NCBI GenBank assembly: GCA_023395775.1
Contig: JAEWYA010000013.1
Coordinates: 1-15,652, forward strand
DNA length: 15,652 bases
Direction: 5' to 3'
Source: Bacillota bacterium
GTDB lineage: Bacteria > Bacillota > Clostridia > Oscillospirales > Oscillospiraceae
Shown piece after piece: positions 13,703-15,652 of this stretch (positions are counted from its first letter, which is position 1; every line of letters starts with the position of its first letter). The position numbers were made by a program, and so were the translations under genes. The notes beneath the pieces are model-generated. The model saw nothing but the letters and a program-made list of their open reading frames with translations, was not told the origin of the DNA and made no database searches.

Positions 13703-14770
13703 ATGAAAAAACGGGCACTGCTTCCTGTGCTCTTTGTGCTGCTGTCCGGTGTGTGCATCTACTATGCCGCCGCATCCGGCGGCAGTTCCGACGATCCGCT
13801 GATTTCCCTCTCCTATTTGAACGGTGCCTTCACGGATACAGTCCGCCAGCGAATAGACGCGCAGCGTTCCGGCGCGTCTGTTTCCGTTGCCGCCAACGCG
13901 GACGTCTGGACGGAGACCCGCCTGAAATCCGGCGACGTGCTGTCCGGCTCCACAGGCACCTGCGTGCTTCCGCTGGCGGGTGAAATGAACGTTTCCTTTT
14001 CCTCCGGCGCGGTTGTGGACGCCACTTCCGGCACAGAGGTCTCCTCTGGTTCTGCTTTGGCTGTCCGGCACCGTTACCTTGTGGCGGAGAACACAGCGGC
14101 CACCTTCACTATTGCCGGCAAGACCGCCGTACTGGACTATCAGGGGCCGTACAGCTTGTCTTACTCCTCTGCCACAGATTACAACGCCATGGCGGAGGCT
14201 CTGAAAACCATCCACCTGTTCAGGGGAAGTCTAACCGGGTATGGCAGCGGCTTTGATCTGGAGGTATCCCCCACCCGGCTGCAGGCCCTCATTATGTTCA
14301 TCCGCCTGATGGGCGAGGAGGACGAAGCGCTGGCGTATACCGGCCCCACTCCTTTCACCGACATCGCAGCCGGCTCTGAGCCGGCGCGGTATGTCGGTTA
14401 CGCTTGCAGTAAGGGTTATACCAACGGCTATACAAAGACCACATTCCGCCCCAGTCAGAAGGTGAACGCCTACCAATATGTGGAATTCGTTCTGCGCGCT
14501 CTGGGATACAGCTCTACCGGCACCACGGACCTCACCGGGACGCTGGACCGGGCGGTAAGCTGCGGAGTCCTGACCGCCGGAGAGGAAGCCATGCTGGCTC
14601 GGGACGCGTTTTTGCGGGCGGAGCTTGTCTATGCCTCCTGGTATGCGCTGGACGCTCAGGTCTCCGGTACAGGACAAACCCTGCGGCAGACGCTGCTCTC
14701 CAAGGGTATTTTTACGGAAAATGAAAATTTTTCCGCCACGGCGCTTATCTCTGGTCCCCGGATTCCGTAA
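13703..14770 (+). CDS. Secreted S-layer homology (SLH) domain protein
   Basis: A 355-residue exported protein. Residues 1-25 are a signal sequence (MKKRALLPVLFVLLSG, then small residues at YAAASGG). DPLISLSYLN (31-40) is followed by a beta-rich module at about 68-152, with RLKSGDVLSGSTG, GAVVDATSGTEVSSG and HRYLVAENTAATFTI. I recall this module attached to SLH repeats in Oscillospiraceae. Residues about 172-211 look like a degenerate first SLH-type unit ending RLMGEEDEAL. Residues 216-269 are a clearer SLH repeat (PFTDIA, YVGYACSKGYTNGYTKTTFRP, VLRALGY). It probably attaches to the cell wall. The ATG at 13703 follows AAAGGAG. It may share the rex transcript. Confidence 0.85.
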   Translation: MKKRALLPVLFVLLSGVCIYYAAASGGSSDDPLISLSYLNGAFTDTVRQRIDAQRSGASVSVAANADVWTETRLKSGDVLSGSTGTCVLPLAGEMNVSFSSGAVVDATSGTEVSSGSALAVRHRYLVAENTAATFTIAGKTAVLDYQGPYSLSYSSATDYNAMAEALKTIHLFRGSLTGYGSGFDLEVSPTRLQALIMFIRLMGEEDEALAYTGPTPFTDIAAGSEPARYVGYACSKGYTNGYTKTTFRPSQKVNAYQYVEFVLRALGYSSTGTTDLTGTLDRAVSCGVLTAGEEAMLARDAFLRAELVYASWYALDAQVSGTGQTLRQTLLSKGIFTENENFSATALISGPRIP

Positions 14771-14787
14771 CACCTGCCTGGGGTCGG

Positions 14788-14794
14788 CATACTA
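14788..14794 (+). promoter_or_regulatory. CATACTA: possible sporulation-sigma -10
   Basis: This heptamer equals the -10 consensus of sigma-G promoters in spore formers and lies 51 bp before the small peptide gene. No convincing matching -35 is seen 17-18 bp upstream, so this is only a hint. Confidence 0.2.
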
Positions 14795-14798
14795 TGGA

Positions 14799-14827
14799 TT
14801 GAGACTGATGCACGGTCGGTCTACGAT
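14799..14827 (+). promoter_or_regulatory. Candidate promoter of the Cys-rich peptide gene
   Basis: TTGAGA (14799-14804) and TACGAT (14822-14827) are 17 bases apart. The start would fall near 14834, at the edge of the ribosome site, giving an unusually short leader, which lowers confidence. Confidence 0.35.
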
Positions 14828-14845
14828 TTCATAGGAGGTCTCATT

Positions 14846-15010
14846 ATGTGTTGTAATAACGGCTTCTTTGGCGGCTTTGGCGGCGGTAGCTGCTGCTGGA
14901 TCATTATCCTCATCATCTTGATCTGCTGCTGCTGCGGTAACGGTGGCTGGGGTGGCAATAACTGTGGTTGTGGCAACAACTGCGGATGCGATCACAACCC
15001 CTGCTGCTGA
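14846..15010 (+). CDS. Small Cys/Gly/Asn-rich hydrophobic peptide (54 aa)
   Basis: A 54-residue protein of unrecognised family. AGGAGG at 14833-14838 sits seven bases before the ATG, and the gene ends 28 bp before a strong terminator, so it is a real transcription unit. It has 14 cysteines: CC at 2-3, CC at 16-17, CCCC at 27-30, four in the CGC-GNN-CGC segment (40-48) and CC at the end. A hydrophobic core, WIIILIILI (18-26), is flanked by glycine-rich arms. The layout (Gly-rich, one short hydrophobic stretch) recalls the tiny YjcZ-type sporulation proteins, but those lack this cysteine content. It could be a membrane micro-protein, a metal-binding peptide or a cross-linked spore-coat component; none is shown. 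Confidence 0.75.
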   Translation: MCCNNGFFGGFGGGSCCWIIILIILICCCCGNGGWGGNNCGCGNNCGCDHNPCC

Positions 15011-15038
15011 TTCCCACACAGGCTTTTCATACTGCCCC

Positions 15039-15075
15039 AAAAGCCCCCGCACCTTTGGGTGCGGGGGCTTTTTCC
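15039..15075 (+). terminator. Intrinsic terminator after the Cys-rich peptide gene
   Basis: A 15-bp perfect, G/C-rich stem (15039-15053 with 15058-15072) has a TTTG loop and ends in a T run. It isolates the rex/SLH/peptide run from nrdD. Confidence 0.9.
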
Positions 15076-15096
15076 GGCTTCTTACCCTTCTTTGCC

Positions 15097-15125
15097 TTGA
15101 CAGGCAATCCTTGCCGTGCTACGGT
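15097..15125 (+). promoter_or_regulatory. Predicted promoter of nrdD
   Basis: A perfect TTGACA (15097-15102) lies 17 bases from TACGGT (15120-15125), which is preceded by TGC as an extended -10. The leader is about 88 bases. No NrdR box or Rex palindrome is seen in it. Confidence 0.5.
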
Positions 15126-15219
15126 TGTGAAAGAGTGAAAATTGCCGTCATAAGTCTTTCAGCCCAAGAAAGTGGCTGCCGGATGCCGCGCCTGATTCCA
15201 AAAAACAGGAGGAATCCCT

Positions 15220-15652
15220 ATGAGTATCAAATCCATTAAAAAACGGGACGGTCGCATCGTCACCTTCGATCAGCGCAAAATCTCCACCGCCATTCTGAAA
15301 GCGTTTGACGCCGCCTTCCAGCCTGACATGGCGGAAGCCTCGGAACGGCTGGCTACAAAGGTCACCACCATTCTGGAGGTGGAGGGCGTGGAGCTCCCCG
15401 AGGTGGAACATGTTCAGGACCTGGTGGAGCTGGTGCTGATGGAGGAAGACTACCCAGAGACCGCCAAGGCCTACATCCTCTACCGCAGTGAGCGGGCCCG
15501 TGCCCGGGCTCTTGGCGAGCGGCTGAAAAAGATTTATGAGGACATCACATGGCGACCCGCCAAATCCTACGACCGGAAGCCGGAAAACGCCGACATCAAC
15601 GGCGACACTGCCATGGGCATCCTTTTAAAATACGGCAGTGAAAGTGCCAAGG
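15220..15652 (+). CDS. nrdD: Anaerobic ribonucleoside-triphosphate reductase, N-terminal part
   Basis: About 144 residues of a class III ribonucleotide reductase, the oxygen-sensitive glycyl-radical enzyme that makes dNTPs in anaerobes. The first 95 residues or so form an ATP-cone regulatory domain (IKKRDGRIVTFDQRKISTAILKAF at the start, later YILYRSERARAR). The catalytic barrel begins with ENADINGDTAMGILLKYGSESAK, the conserved N-terminal segment of NrdD. The ATG at 15220 follows AGGAGG. The glycyl-radical C-terminus and any nrdG activase lie beyond the window, so class III assignment rests on the N-terminal block. Confidence 0.9.
   Translation, partial: MSIKSIKKRDGRIVTFDQRKISTAILKAFDAAFQPDMAEASERLATKVTTILEVEGVELPEVEHVQDLVELVLMEEDYPETAKAYILYRSERARARALGERLKKIYEDITWRPAKSYDRKPENADINGDTAMGILLKYGSESAK

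Noticed and set aside
15076..15219. NrdR box or riboswitch in the nrdD leader
   Set aside because: No ACAC-like NrdR palindrome pair and no recognisable riboswitch core were found; only weak 5-6-bp stems are present.

Overview
The window looks like chromosome from a strictly anaerobic, moderately GC-rich Firmicute. The closest-looking group is Clostridia of the Oscillospiraceae type (Oscillibacter / Flavonifractor / Lawsonibacter-like). This is inferred from the gene set: strong AGGAGG ribosome sites, a Rex redox repressor, a class III anaerobic ribonucleotide reductase, an SLH surface protein with a beta-rich module typical of that group, and the clustered order rplS-lepB-rbgA-rnhB-yraN. No species can be named from the sequence alone.

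Region 1 (1-6260, all minus strand) is housekeeping. In transcription order it holds rplS with its own promoter, a structured leader and a strong intrinsic terminator. Then lepB has its own promoter and a hairpin leader. It is followed by rbgA, rnhB and yraN (the last three overlapping or nearly so), then thrC, a calcineurin-like phosphoesterase, and the 5' part of tig, which runs off the left edge. Together these cover ribosome assembly, protein export and folding, RNA/DNA hybrid removal and threonine synthesis.

Region 2 (about 6437-12310) looks accessory. An SLC13/DASS-type permease and an AbgB-like M20 amidohydrolase form a two-gene minus-strand operon. A divergent plus-strand gene encodes a regulator with a degenerate GGDEF-like domain and a C-terminal winged helix. 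The shared control region carries a perfect 14-bp direct repeat, with one copy on each of two predicted divergent -35 elements. The simplest reading is a self-contained, inducible uptake-and-hydrolysis module for an N-acyl or peptide-like compound. After the regulator come a coiled-coil protein of unknown function and a LURP-one-related (YxjI-like) protein, which form a tight pair.

Region 3 (12311-12960) has no intact protein gene. It holds a 13-bp inverted repeat, a possible decayed reading frame, a tRNA-Arg(CCG) gene with encoded CCA on the minus strand, and that tRNA's terminator and promoter.

Region 4 (12950-15652, plus strand) starts with rex, preceded by a canonical promoter and two Rex-operator-like palindromes. 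It continues with a secreted SLH protein, an unusual 54-residue Cys/Gly/Asn-rich peptide with a hydrophobic core, a strong terminator, and the 5' part of nrdD, which runs off the right edge. Rex and NrdD fit an anaerobe managing NADH balance and making dNTPs without oxygen.

Most worth a second look are the divergent regulator/permease/hydrolase module with its paired repeat, the Cys-rich mini-protein, and the coiled-coil plus LURP-one pair. Nothing here resembles a CRISPR array, a complete transposon or a known defence system.
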